From Xylanibacter muris (GTDB lineage: Bacteria > Bacteroidota > Bacteroidia > Bacteroidales > Bacteroidaceae): a stretch of DNA of 64,000 bases. Every line of letters starts with the position of its first letter. Within the stretch, counting starts at the first letter, position 1. Under the pieces are notes generated by a model. The model made no database searches and was not told where the DNA came from. It saw only the letters and a program-made list of their open reading frames with translations. Below, piece after piece: positions 45,716-53,941 of this stretch. The position numbers and the translations under genes were made by a program. The stretch lies in assembly GCF_013166605.1 (NCBI RefSeq), contig NZ_JABKKF010000010.1, forward strand, positions 1 to 64,000, written 5' to 3'.

Positions 45716-47002
45716 ATGAAAAACTGTATAACAATAGAACTGGAGCAGCAGACTCCAATGTGGCATTTCCGGCCGGACGAGCAGGGATGTTGCTTGCGTG
45801 CCACGGAAGTAAAGCCTAAACTCGACAGGTTTATTGCCGAAATGCGTGAAAAGAACGGAAAGAAAGATGGTGTAGAGCCTCCGTTCAACTATAAAATGAG
45901 TTTTGAGGCAATAGGGGAGAAAAAGAAGATGCCGTGTCAGGAAGAGCGTAATGATAAGTATAGAAATTCCAAGAAAAAGAATCTGTATCCGTTGTTCTTC
46001 GGCAATGTGAGGGCAGAGCATCCCAAAAAACTGGTATTTTATCCAAATGGAATAAAGATGCGGGTGTTTTCATTGGATACAGCTTTGCTGGATGAAATAT
46101 CGGGATATCTAAACGTTTTTTTTGCACAGACAACATTCGGCACGCGTCAGGACAAGGGATTCGGGGCATTCTATCCAAAGTCAAAGACTTTCGATGAGTC
46201 AGGCGCATGCTATTGCTTTGAGACAAAGAATATGGCCAAAGACGAATATCCGGAAATGTTCAGGTATATTCATTACTTTCATAAAATGATACGGAGCGGC
46301 ATAAATGAAAACAACAATTATTACAAGTCATTTATGTTTTTCTATGCAAAAAGCCTTGGACAAACATGGGACAAGCCTGTTATACGCTATAACTTCCAGA
46401 TGTTCAATCCTCTTTACAAACATCTTTCCATGAAAGAAGATAATAAAAAATTAAGCAGATACAAACAAAGAGAAAGCATGAGGGAGGAGCGTGAGAAGCA
46501 GTTTGAAAAAGAGAAAAGTTATAGGGAATCAAAGTATTTGTTTAGGGATGCGCTTGGCCTTTCCGGGATACAGTCATGGGGAAGCTATCGGACATCTGTC
46601 TCTATTGATTGTGTCAAAGGTGGTGTAGGGCGTTTTAAGTCGCCAATATTGTATCGCCCTGTATATGTGGACGGTAAATATATGATATATCTATATCTTT
46701 CAAAGATAGACGGGATAAAAACATACGAAAAAAAAGAAACTGTAATGTTCAGAATTACAGCAGAATGTAATAATAAGAAAAAGACAATGGAGGATATGCA
46801 TGTTTATCCGGACTTCTTATTGGAGAGATATTTTGATTTCATAATAGAGAACTGTAAAGATGAAACAAAAAAAATAGGAGTGTTCGATAGAGAAAGGAGA
46901 AATGAGAATCTTATAAAAGATATTGTTTTAGAAATATTCGGTAAGGATAAGGAATCTGGAAATATAAACTTTAGAAAACTTGTAAAGTATGTCGGAAAAT
47001 AA
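45716..47002 (+). CDS. cmr1: Type III-B RAMP protein Cmr1
   Basis: A 428-residue RAMP protein with the Cmr1-type N-terminus 'ITIELEQQTPMWHF' and glycine-rich loop 'TTFGTRQDKGFGAFYPKSKT' (about residues 140-160). A highly charged region (about 235-270, 'RESMREEREKQFEKEKSYRE') separates it from the C-terminal half. Cmr1 caps the 3' end of the crRNA in Cmr complexes. The 3' end overlaps cas10 by 14 bases. The 3' half is more A-rich than neighbouring genes. Confidence 0.78.
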   Translation: MKNCITIELEQQTPMWHFRPDEQGCCLRATEVKPKLDRFIAEMREKNGKKDGVEPPFNYKMSFEAIGEKKKMPCQEERNDKYRNSKKKNLYPLFFGNVRAEHPKKLVFYPNGIKMRVFSLDTALLDEISGYLNVFFAQTTFGTRQDKGFGAFYPKSKTFDESGACYCFETKNMAKDEYPEMFRYIHYFHKMIRSGINENNNYYKSFMFFYAKSLGQTWDKPVIRYNFQMFNPLYKHLSMKEDNKKLSRYKQRESMREEREKQFEKEKSYRESKYLFRDALGLSGIQSWGSYRTSVSIDCVKGGVGRFKSPILYRPVYVDGKYMIYLYLSKIDGIKTYEKKETVMFRITAECNNKKKTMEDMHVYPDFLLERYFDFIIENCKDETKKIGVFDRERRNENLIKDIVLEIFGKDKESGNINFRKLVKYVGK

Positions 47003-48470
47003 AAAACAATATATAGGTATTACCTTAGGCCCTATAGGCAGGATAATGTCTTACACGAAAAGCATGAAATCATTTTGGGCTGCAAGCTATTTCATGTCTT
47101 ATATAGGAAAGAGTCTTGTAACGGATGTCTATAAGGCAGGAAGAAAGTTTCTCAAGCCTCTTCTTTCAGATAAGATGTTTGACATAAAGGACGGGGTGGG
47201 GCGTTTTCCTGACCAGTATGTTTTCATTGCGGAGAAGGATGACTATGAAGGTCTGCTCAGGAAACGTGATGAGGTGTTCCATACCCTGGCTATTGACATT
47301 GCGGCTACTCTAAACGGAAAGTACGGCAAGGCGGATATATGTCAATATCTTAAAGAGACCATAAAGATATATATATGTGAGATAAACGATATGAAACCGG
47401 ACGAGAATGCCGTTGACAAATGTCAGGGATATCTTGCCGGCATGGAATGCATGGATATATATCCTGTGACGGAGGAGCATAATTATCTTGCCGAATACTT
47501 TGAAAATATAAACAAGAGCTGCCTGCTTATAAAAGATGCGTTTGGAATTGGGAATGCAAAAGGTGAGCGGATTTTTGACACACTTATAGAGATGTCTGCA
47601 AACGAAGCTGTGGAGAAACAGCTCATAACAATAGAAGATCTACTGTTGGACAGCAGTAAGGTTTCAGAGCTTATGCCAAGATATAAATATGTGGCATATA
47701 TTTCGGCAGACGGAGACAATGTAGGCAAGGCCATAAGCAAGCTCGGAACAGAACTCAGTAGCAGACTGTTGTCGTTCAATATTAAAATAAGAGAGTCTGT
47801 GGAAAATGCCGGAGGCCGCCTGATCTATGCCGGTGGCGACGATATCCTGTTCATTGCTCCCGTTTCATCCGTATTCCAGTTGATTAAGGATACAGACGAG
47901 GCTTTCAATAATGAGATGGAACAGATAAAGGACATGCTGAAACAGAACGGCCTAGATGTTCCCACGCTTTCCTACGGTGTGTCTATAGCTTATTATAAGC
48001 ATCCGATGCGGGAGGCCATGGAGCTTTCAGAAGAACTTTTGGGCAAGGCCAAGGACAGCGGGCGCAACCGTATATGCTGGAACATGCGCAAGCATAGCGG
48101 CCAGTCTGTCGGTTCGGTCTTTGCAAAGGAGAATATGGACGTTTTCAACAAGGCATTGGAAATAATGTCTTTCTTCGGGTATACGGGAGACAACGGTTTG
48201 TTCCTCCATTCTTTCAGCCACTATCTGCTGCTGCATAAGGATATGATATCGGATGTGTTGGCAAATGAAAATAGTAAGCAGCAATTAGAGAATTACATAA
48301 AGGCTACATTTGATGATGATTCACACACAGACCATACGGAAATTATAAAGAAATTCCATGAGTTTATGATAATATCCTCATGCACTTATCCTGACGGCAA
48401 CAAGGGAAAATCAATAGAACTGCTTCATGCTCTGTTGCGCTATGTAGAATTGATAATCAGTAAGAATTAG
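46989..48470 (+). CDS. cas10: Cas10 (Cmr2) without HD nuclease domain
   Basis: A 493-residue Cas10 with palm-type cyclase motifs: 'ISADGDNVGKAI' (D241, D243) and 'IYAGGDDILFI' (GGDD at 282-285). The N-terminus begins directly with a palm-like segment ('YIGITLGPIGRIMSYTKSMK'); there is no room for, and no trace of, the HD DNase domain, and the protein is about half the usual 800-1000 residues. Active-site acidic residues are intact, so second-messenger synthesis is expected. With CorA and NrN next door, SAM-AMP is the likely product (established for B. fragilis Cmr; inferred here). Confidence 0.88.
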   Translation: MSENKKQYIGITLGPIGRIMSYTKSMKSFWAASYFMSYIGKSLVTDVYKAGRKFLKPLLSDKMFDIKDGVGRFPDQYVFIAEKDDYEGLLRKRDEVFHTLAIDIAATLNGKYGKADICQYLKETIKIYICEINDMKPDENAVDKCQGYLAGMECMDIYPVTEEHNYLAEYFENINKSCLLIKDAFGIGNAKGERIFDTLIEMSANEAVEKQLITIEDLLLDSSKVSELMPRYKYVAYISADGDNVGKAISKLGTELSSRLLSFNIKIRESVENAGGRLIYAGGDDILFIAPVSSVFQLIKDTDEAFNNEMEQIKDMLKQNGLDVPTLSYGVSIAYYKHPMREAMELSEELLGKAKDSGRNRICWNMRKHSGQSVGSVFAKENMDVFNKALEIMSFFGYTGDNGLFLHSFSHYLLLHKDMISDVLANENSKQQLENYIKATFDDDSHTDHTEIIKKFHEFMIISSCTYPDGNKGKSIELLHALLRYVELIISKN

Positions 48471-48479
48471 ACTATAGCT

Positions 48480-49574
48480 ATGAAATATCTAATAGAATTA
48501 AAGCCCTTGGGCAGCTATTTCTTCGGAGGTGAGGTTACCTTTGGAGAAGCGGGAACAGCACAGAATTATTTGGTAAAGTCGAATGTCATGCCGCAGGCCT
48601 CTGCCGTATTGGGGCTGATGCGCTATTGCATATTGCGATGGAAAGGTCTGCTTTCTTATAGTCAAGATGATGTAAAGCTGGTAACGCGGCTTATTGGTCC
48701 GAAGGGATTCGATTTCGGTGCGGATGCTGATTACGGGATAATAAAAAGTGTATCACCGGTGTTTATTACAGACGGAAATGATTTCTATACGCCAATGCCT
48801 CTTGACAAAATGATACGAGTTGAGCGCAATGAAGCAGACGGGAAAGTGTCCTATACGCCAAAGATTCTTGACAACGGAATGAAAGTGGAATTTAACGGCA
48901 AAAACCGGTGTTCGTTTTCAGATTCTGCCTCAAATGACAGTCTGCCTGTAATCAACGGATATGACAGCAAGAAGTATGATACATACAAGTATTGGTATGG
49001 TACAAACGGAATCAAATCTACAGAAGATCTGTTCACCTTCTCTAACCAGATAGGTATAACAAAGAACGGGCGGAAAAAAAACGAGAAGGATGCTTTTTTC
49101 AAACAGACCACCGTTCTTTTAAATCCCAGGATGAGCTTTGCCTTCACTGTTGAGCTGAAGGACAACAATTTCCTAAGTGACAAGGAGATAATGGACATCA
49201 TTTCAAAACGTCACATTGTGCCTTTCGGCGGCAACCGCTCCATGTTCCTGATGACAGTGAAGAACAGTGTGGACTGGAATGAAAAGTTCTCGGCCCTGCA
49301 TGAAGACAACCGTCTGCTGCTTTTGGGAGATGCTGTTCTTGAGAACGATTTAAGAAACAAATGCCGCTTTATATGGGGAGAAAGCAAACCGTTCCGCTAT
49401 ATGATAAATGTGGCAAAGGACAGGCACTCATTGGGGGAACCCAAGAAAAAGGAAAAACTGCTTCATCTTCAGTCGAGAGGAAGTGTCATCTATGCGGATC
49501 CTGATACGCTCAACAGAATAAGAAACAATGCCAAAACTTCATTGACAGACATTGGACTGAACATTTTTATTTAA
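48480..49574 (+). CDS. cmr3: Type III-B RAMP protein Cmr3
   Basis: A 364-residue Cmr3/Csm4-like RAMP that binds the crRNA 5' handle. The N-terminus 'LKPLGSYFFGGEVTFG' and 'NVMPQASAVLGLMRY' are characteristic. 'ILDNGMKVEF' and 'RHIVPFGGNRSMFLM' (about 240-255) precede a shorter C-terminal region ('LLHLQSRGSVIYAD'). 9 bases after cas10. Confidence 0.85.
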   Translation: MKYLIELKPLGSYFFGGEVTFGEAGTAQNYLVKSNVMPQASAVLGLMRYCILRWKGLLSYSQDDVKLVTRLIGPKGFDFGADADYGIIKSVSPVFITDGNDFYTPMPLDKMIRVERNEADGKVSYTPKILDNGMKVEFNGKNRCSFSDSASNDSLPVINGYDSKKYDTYKYWYGTNGIKSTEDLFTFSNQIGITKNGRKKNEKDAFFKQTTVLLNPRMSFAFTVELKDNNFLSDKEIMDIISKRHIVPFGGNRSMFLMTVKNSVDWNEKFSALHEDNRLLLLGDAVLENDLRNKCRFIWGESKPFRYMINVAKDRHSLGEPKKKEKLLHLQSRGSVIYADPDTLNRIRNNAKTSLTDIGLNIFI

Positions 49575-49598
49575 CATATCAAGAAACAAAAAACTTAT

Positions 49599-50414
49599 AT
49601 GAAAGCATATATTTATCAATTGGATGCCGTAACCAATATGCAGGTTGGCAATGGAGAGGTTAATTTCGGAGTTGTGGACAATCTTATACAGCGTGATGCG
49701 GCAACGAATTTTCCCGTTATAAACGCCTCAGGCATAAAAGGTGCCCTTCGTGAATATTTCAAGGACAAGGATAAGGGCTATGTCCGCGAACTGTTCGGTA
49801 GCGAGCCTACTGATACCCAAAATCATGAAAGCGGAAAACTGCGCTTTTTTGATGCCAATCTTATAGCCATGCCGGTTAGATGCAACAATGTGCCGTATCT
49901 TATGGGAACATGCCCGATGCTAATAAACGACTACATATCAAAATGCGGACTCTTTGAATTTTCTAACGGCAATTGTGATATAAAGAAGCTGACAGACCAT
50001 GTCTGCCGTGGTCCGGTAGTTTTGGATAAAGAATACGGCAATAGTGTCATCGAGGATTGCAGTAGGCCGGCCATGTTCACAGGCAACATTGACGAAGAAA
50101 CAATGTCCTTTCTAAGAGAACTTATAGACGGGCCTGTGGTCTTGTTCAGTGATGATGAGTTTAAACGCCTGTGTGACAACGACCATCTGCCGGTGATTGC
50201 CCGTAACAATCTGTCGGATAATAACAGGAATCTATGGTATGAGCAGGTTCTGCCGCGTTTCAGTCGTCTTCGCTTCTTTGTATTGGCAGAAGAATCTAAA
50301 TGTATAAAGAATTTTAAGGAAGATACGGATGGTAAGCTGATACAGGTCGGAGCCAACGCTACCGTCGGTTATGGATATTGTAAGTTGTCATTAATATCGG
50401 AATGTGAAGTATGA
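49599..50414 (+). CDS. cmr4: Type III-B backbone RAMP protein Cmr4
   Basis: A 271-residue Cmr4, the repeated backbone subunit. 'QVGNGEVNFGVVDNLIQRD' carries the conserved Asp (D27) that cuts target RNA in Cmr complexes, so RNA cleavage capacity seems intact. 'FPVINASGIKGALREYF' is the RAMP GSSxKG-type loop, and 'LIQVGANATVGYGYCKL' the C-terminal glycine-rich loop. Overlaps the next gene by 4 bases. Confidence 0.88.
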   Translation: MKAYIYQLDAVTNMQVGNGEVNFGVVDNLIQRDAATNFPVINASGIKGALREYFKDKDKGYVRELFGSEPTDTQNHESGKLRFFDANLIAMPVRCNNVPYLMGTCPMLINDYISKCGLFEFSNGNCDIKKLTDHVCRGPVVLDKEYGNSVIEDCSRPAMFTGNIDEETMSFLRELIDGPVVLFSDDEFKRLCDNDHLPVIARNNLSDNNRNLWYEQVLPRFSRLRFFVLAEESKCIKNFKEDTDGKLIQVGANATVGYGYCKLSLISECEV

Positions 50415-51670
50415 GAATAGACATGGAATGGGTAAAGGCTGCCCATAATGCCTTGAAAACGTCTGGGTTTGGAATCGTGGATGACGAAGGAAATTATCCG
50501 AAAGCATTTAAAGGATACATATCTTCTTTGGGAGCTTCTATAATACAGACAGGACTGTTTCCTGCATTGTCTATCTATGAAAATGACAACGAGGCTTCAG
50601 GAACGTCTGCAGAAAACAACCGTGCATATCTGATATATGCAATAGTATGTTTGCTACAGGAACTGGAAATAATAAAAGATAAGGAAAAGAAATTCATGCT
50701 TACGCATTATCTCATAGATGACAGGAAAACGGACTGGAACCGATATATAGGCAAGGCACTTGTTGCATTGAAACTGGCAATACGCGTGTACACGCCAGAT
50801 GACGGCAGGCGTGATAAAAGAGGTTTATTTGACAAATTAGAAAATGAAAAGGATATGGTTGACTGTGTTATGGGGATTTATTCCAATAAGCCTAATTTGG
50901 GCTGGATATATTATAAAGATCTGTATCGTGATTATGGCTATTGTAAATCTGATGACCTGATTGAAAGGAAAATAAGAATGATATGTGAGGCAAAGTTCAA
51001 GCATTATGAAGGCTTTGCCGAAAAGATGTCGGATGTTTTTAAAAATGAGGATGGTTATTGCAGTTTTACACTTGTCACTACATATCCTGGATTGGTAATA
51101 GGGACAGGGCTTTCTCATGGAATAAAAAGCAAGGATGATATAAAGACAGGAATGATGTTTGATTATTCAACAGGACTGCCTTATATTCCCGGCTCTTCTG
51201 TAAAGGGCGTGTTGAGAAGTATATTTCCTGATTCTGACAATGACAGTACACGTATTTCTTTTGTCAAGGAGATATTGAGTGAAAACGGAATTAAAGTTTA
51301 TGATTCCGATATACGGAAATTGTGCGGTAATATACGGAAATTGTGCGGTAATTTGTTCGAGACAGACAATGGCGTTGTATTTCTCGATACTTTTATATCA
51401 GCTGTCAACAACAATAATGGATATTTTATCGGTACGGATTACATTACCCCTCATAAGAATCCTTTGAAAAACCCTGTACCTATTAAAATATTAAAAGTTT
51501 GTCCTGGAGTGACATTCAAGTTTTCGTTTATCATTCCAGATGTTGTTTCGTTGTCCGAAGGCATGTCGCTGACTCGTTGTGAAGTGATGGAAATGTTCAA
51601 GAGCATACTGTTGTATGTCGGTGCAGGAGCGAAGACAAATGTAGGGTACGGGCATTTTCGTGATGATTAA
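50411..51670 (+). CDS. Fused Cmr5-Cmr6 protein
   Basis: A 419-residue protein. Residues about 1-140 are helical and resemble Cmr5 ('FKGYISSLGASIIQTGLFPA'). Residues about 200-419 are a Cmr6 RAMP domain with 'SHGIKSKDDIKTGMMFDYST', 'GLPYIPGSSVKGVLRSIF' (about 255-272) and 'VGAGAKTNVGYGHF' at the C-terminus. No separate cmr5 or cmr6 gene exists in the operon, so the fusion supplies both subunits in a 1:1 ratio. A perfect 21-base tandem duplication (51311-51352) repeats IRKLCGN at residues 301-314. Confidence 0.8.
   Translation: MRIDMEWVKAAHNALKTSGFGIVDDEGNYPKAFKGYISSLGASIIQTGLFPALSIYENDNEASGTSAENNRAYLIYAIVCLLQELEIIKDKEKKFMLTHYLIDDRKTDWNRYIGKALVALKLAIRVYTPDDGRRDKRGLFDKLENEKDMVDCVMGIYSNKPNLGWIYYKDLYRDYGYCKSDDLIERKIRMICEAKFKHYEGFAEKMSDVFKNEDGYCSFTLVTTYPGLVIGTGLSHGIKSKDDIKTGMMFDYSTGLPYIPGSSVKGVLRSIFPDSDNDSTRISFVKEILSENGIKVYDSDIRKLCGNIRKLCGNLFETDNGVVFLDTFISAVNNNNGYFIGTDYITPHKNPLKNPVPIKILKVCPGVTFKFSFIIPDVVSLSEGMSLTRCEVMEMFKSILLYVGAGAKTNVGYGHFRDD
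51311..51352 (+). repeat. 21-bp perfect tandem duplication inside the cmr5-6 gene
   Basis: The unit ATACGGAAATTGTGCGGTAA plus T occurs twice head to tail (51311-51331 and 51332-51352), adding seven residues (IRKLCGN) in frame. There is no difference between the units, so the event looks recent. Confidence 0.95.
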
Positions 51671-51685
51671 ATACATAATATGAAA

Positions 51686-51722
51686 CTGTTAGGCATATAT
51701 ACATTATCTATATGCCTAACAG
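51686..51722. terminator. Hairpin after the cmr operon
   Basis: CTGTTAGGCATATA (51686-51699) and TATATGCCTAACAG (51709-51722) form a perfect 14-bp stem with a 9-base loop, 16 bases after the cmr5-6 stop. A T run does not follow directly, so termination is likely but not certain. Confidence 0.6.
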
Positions 51723-52279
51723 CCATGTGTTCTTTGACTTATTTAAAATACTTTCTTTGATTATGACAGTTCTAATAAGATATTTTATTGCCAATATGTT
51801 TCAATGGAAAATTACTATATCCCACAAAACATTTGCGAAAATTATAATTTTATGTAATAGACAGATAATCAGATATATAACATTTTCTTGTCTGACACGT
51901 GCCTTAGTGTAAAGGTTCGCAAACCTTTTGAGAACTGTTCTATGGCGATACATTTGCGAAAATATTAAGTAACGGAAATGCTATTTCTTTGATTTTCAGG
52001 GTATTATATATGGATAAAGACACCGCATATTCGCAAATCGGAAATTCAGGGCTTTACATTAAAACATTTGCGTGGTGTTATATATGTCTAATATGTTGAT
52101 TATGAGTGGGGTAAATGTTTTTTAACTTTAAATTGTTTGGATATGTAAGTTTTTATATTTACTTTTGCGAAAGTTTTAAAACAAGGGGAATCAAAGCATT
52201 GATTTTAAAAGGGAATCTGGTGAATACAACAAAGAAAATATGACAATATGTTAATATGTAACTTATTGATTTTCTTGTT
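51723..52279 (+). promoter_or_regulatory. CRISPR leader region with repeated TTTGCGAA motif
   Basis: A gene-free, AT-rich stretch of 557 bases between the cmr operon and the first repeat. It holds six copies of a TTTGCG(AA)/TTCGCAAA core: plus-oriented at about 51832, 51953, 52067 and 52164, and inverted at 51916-51923 and 52030-52037. The array promoter (52136-52167) lies near its right end. Repeated sites in a leader could bind a protein that regulates array transcription or guides integration. Confidence 0.65.
52136..52167 (+). promoter_or_regulatory. Promoter of the CRISPR array
   Basis: TTTG (52136-52139) and TACTTTTG (52160-52167), 20 bases apart, match the Bacteroidetes consensus. Transcription would begin near 52174, about 105 bases before the first repeat. 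This fixes array transcription left to right and agrees with the decayed repeat at the right-hand end. Confidence 0.65.
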
Positions 52280-53820
52280 GATTCCTATGTCTACTGCGTT
52301 AGCGGTACTGAGACCCATGATTTCGTGACCGAACTGCGAGCTGATTTTAAGATTCCTATGTCTACTGCGTTAGCGGTACTGAGACTTTTTTTCATTTTAA
52401 CTAGTTGTTTGATTACAGATTCCTATGTCTACTGCGTTAGCGGTACTGAGACAATTTTTTTTCATTTTTTTTTATTTTTTTTGTTGATTCCTATGTCTAC
52501 TGCGTTAGCGGTACTGAGACGTTTTTTTAATTAAATATAATAGTATTTTTTGATTCCTATGTCTACTGCGTTAGCGGTACTGAGACGGCTATAATTGCAA
52601 AAAACTTCTTCATATATGTAGATTCCTATGTCTACTGCGTTAGCGGTACTGAGACGAATTTCTTAAATTCCACTTTTTTCATAAATACAGATTCCTATGT
52701 CTACTGCGTTAGCGGTACTGAGACGTCTTCTTCATAATAAGTTTGTATTTTGTGTTTGATTCCTATGTCTACTGCGTTAGCGGTACTGAGACATAAAATT
52801 TTTTTTTTTTGATTTAATAAAAGATTCCTATGTCTACTGCGTTAGCGGTACTGAGACATTTTTCTTTTTCATTTTCTATTTTTTTTTTTAAGATTCCTAT
52901 GTCTACTGCGTTAGCGGTACTGAGACGGGAATTTGTCGGCGACTTTGCCGATAGTCCTTGTGATTCCTATGTCTACTGCGTTAGCGGTACTGAGACTTTT
53001 TCTGTCATATAGGCATTTTTTTATTTTGATGATTCCTATGTCTACTGCGTTAGCGGTACTGAGACACGAACCTGATTTGGTTCTTGATGCTCCGCATGAT
53101 TCCTATGTCTACTGCGTTAGCGGTACTGAGACCAACGACGAGAGCAACAACAAAAATAATATAAATGATTCCTATGTCTACTGCGTTAGCGGTACTGAGA
53201 CCTTTTCTCATAATTGTTTTTGTTAAATTGTTTTAGATTCCTATGTCTACTGCGTTAGCGGTACTGAGACAGCAAGAATCAGAATGATAGTATACATGAT
53301 TAAGATTCCTATGTCTACTGCGTTAGCGGTACTGAGACTTTTTTTCTAATTGAGAGTTAAACATATTTTGTGATTCCTATGTCTACTGCGTTAGCGGTAC
53401 TGAGACAAACACACACAAATAAATAACAATAATTAGTTAGATTCCTATGTCTACTGCGTTAGCGGTACTGAGACGTAAAACGATCATTGTCAAAGCAATG
53501 ATTAAGATTCCTATGTCTACTGCGTTAGCGGTACTGAGACATTTATTCATAATTCTTAGTAATTTTAATTCGTTGATTCCTATGTCTACTGCGTTAGCGG
53601 TACTGAGACTAAAAATAATAGCTTTTTTCATAATTTAGTATTTAAGATTCCTATGTCTACTGCGTTAGCGGTACTGAGACGTTAAGGTTTGATGTAGTCT
53701 AGTGTTTCAGCGAAGGATTCCTATGTCTACTGCGTTAGCGGTACTGAGACTGTTCATAAAATAATGTTTAGATGATTTGATAAAGGATTCCTATGTCCAC
53801 TTACATTAACCGCCATGGAT
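52280..53820 (+). CRISPR. CRISPR array, 22 intact repeats plus one decayed terminal repeat, 22 spacers
   Basis: The repeat is 35 bases (GATTCCTATGTCTACTGCGT then TAGCGGTACTGAGAC), identical in all 22 intact copies. A final copy at 53786 keeps only the first 12 bases, marking the leader-distal end. Positions 13-18 (TACTGC) and 23-28 (GCGGTA) form a 6-bp stem with a GTTA loop, leaving ACTGAGAC as the predicted crRNA 5' handle. Spacers are 30-36 bases, strongly AT-rich, and all different. Sixteen contain CAT, so the opposite strand carries ATG, often after an AT-rich stretch and followed by Lys codons. Spacer 10 (52927-52961) matches 33816-33850. Frames running through the repeats are artefacts. 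Confidence 0.99.
52927..52961 (+). other. Spacer 10: self-matching spacer
   Basis: A 35-base spacer, GGGAATTTGTCGGCGACTTT continuing GCCGATAGTCCTTGT, matches the plus strand at 33816-33850 except at base 3. It is far less AT-rich than its neighbours. As crRNA it would pair with codons about 12-23 of the mRNA of the 33443-33883 gene. Confidence 0.95.
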
Positions 53821-53840
53821 GTAAATGATAAACAGGAAAT

Positions 53841-53941
53841 GTTAAAAGTGTATTTGGGCTAAAAACAGAGTGTATTTAGGCTACATACACTCTGTTTTTA
53901 GGCTACATACACAGTGTATGTAGGCCAAATACACTTTTAAC
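53841..53941. repeat. Nested inverted repeat distal to the array
   Basis: An outer stem (GTTAAAAGTGTATTTGGGCT at 53841-53860 with its near-complement at 53922-53941) encloses two hairpins. One is AAAAACAGAGTGTAT/ATACACTCTGTTTTT (53861-53875/53885-53899); the other is CTACATACAC/GTGTATGTAG with a one-base loop (53903-53923). The whole can fold as a three-way junction. TAGGCTACATACAC also occurs as a direct repeat inside it. The rest of 53821-54140 shows no gene. Confidence 0.8.

Noticed and set aside
52325-53638. Several open frames through the CRISPR array (repeated MSTALAVLR or DSYVYCVSGTET peptides)
   Set aside because: They are translations of the 35-base repeat itself and do not represent genes.
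53675-53820. Array read in the opposite direction, leader on the RT-cas1 side
   Set aside because: The decayed repeat is at the right end, the promoter and long AT-rich leader are on the left, the repeat stem leaves an 8-base 3' handle in the plus sense, and the spacers would otherwise be sense to start codons.
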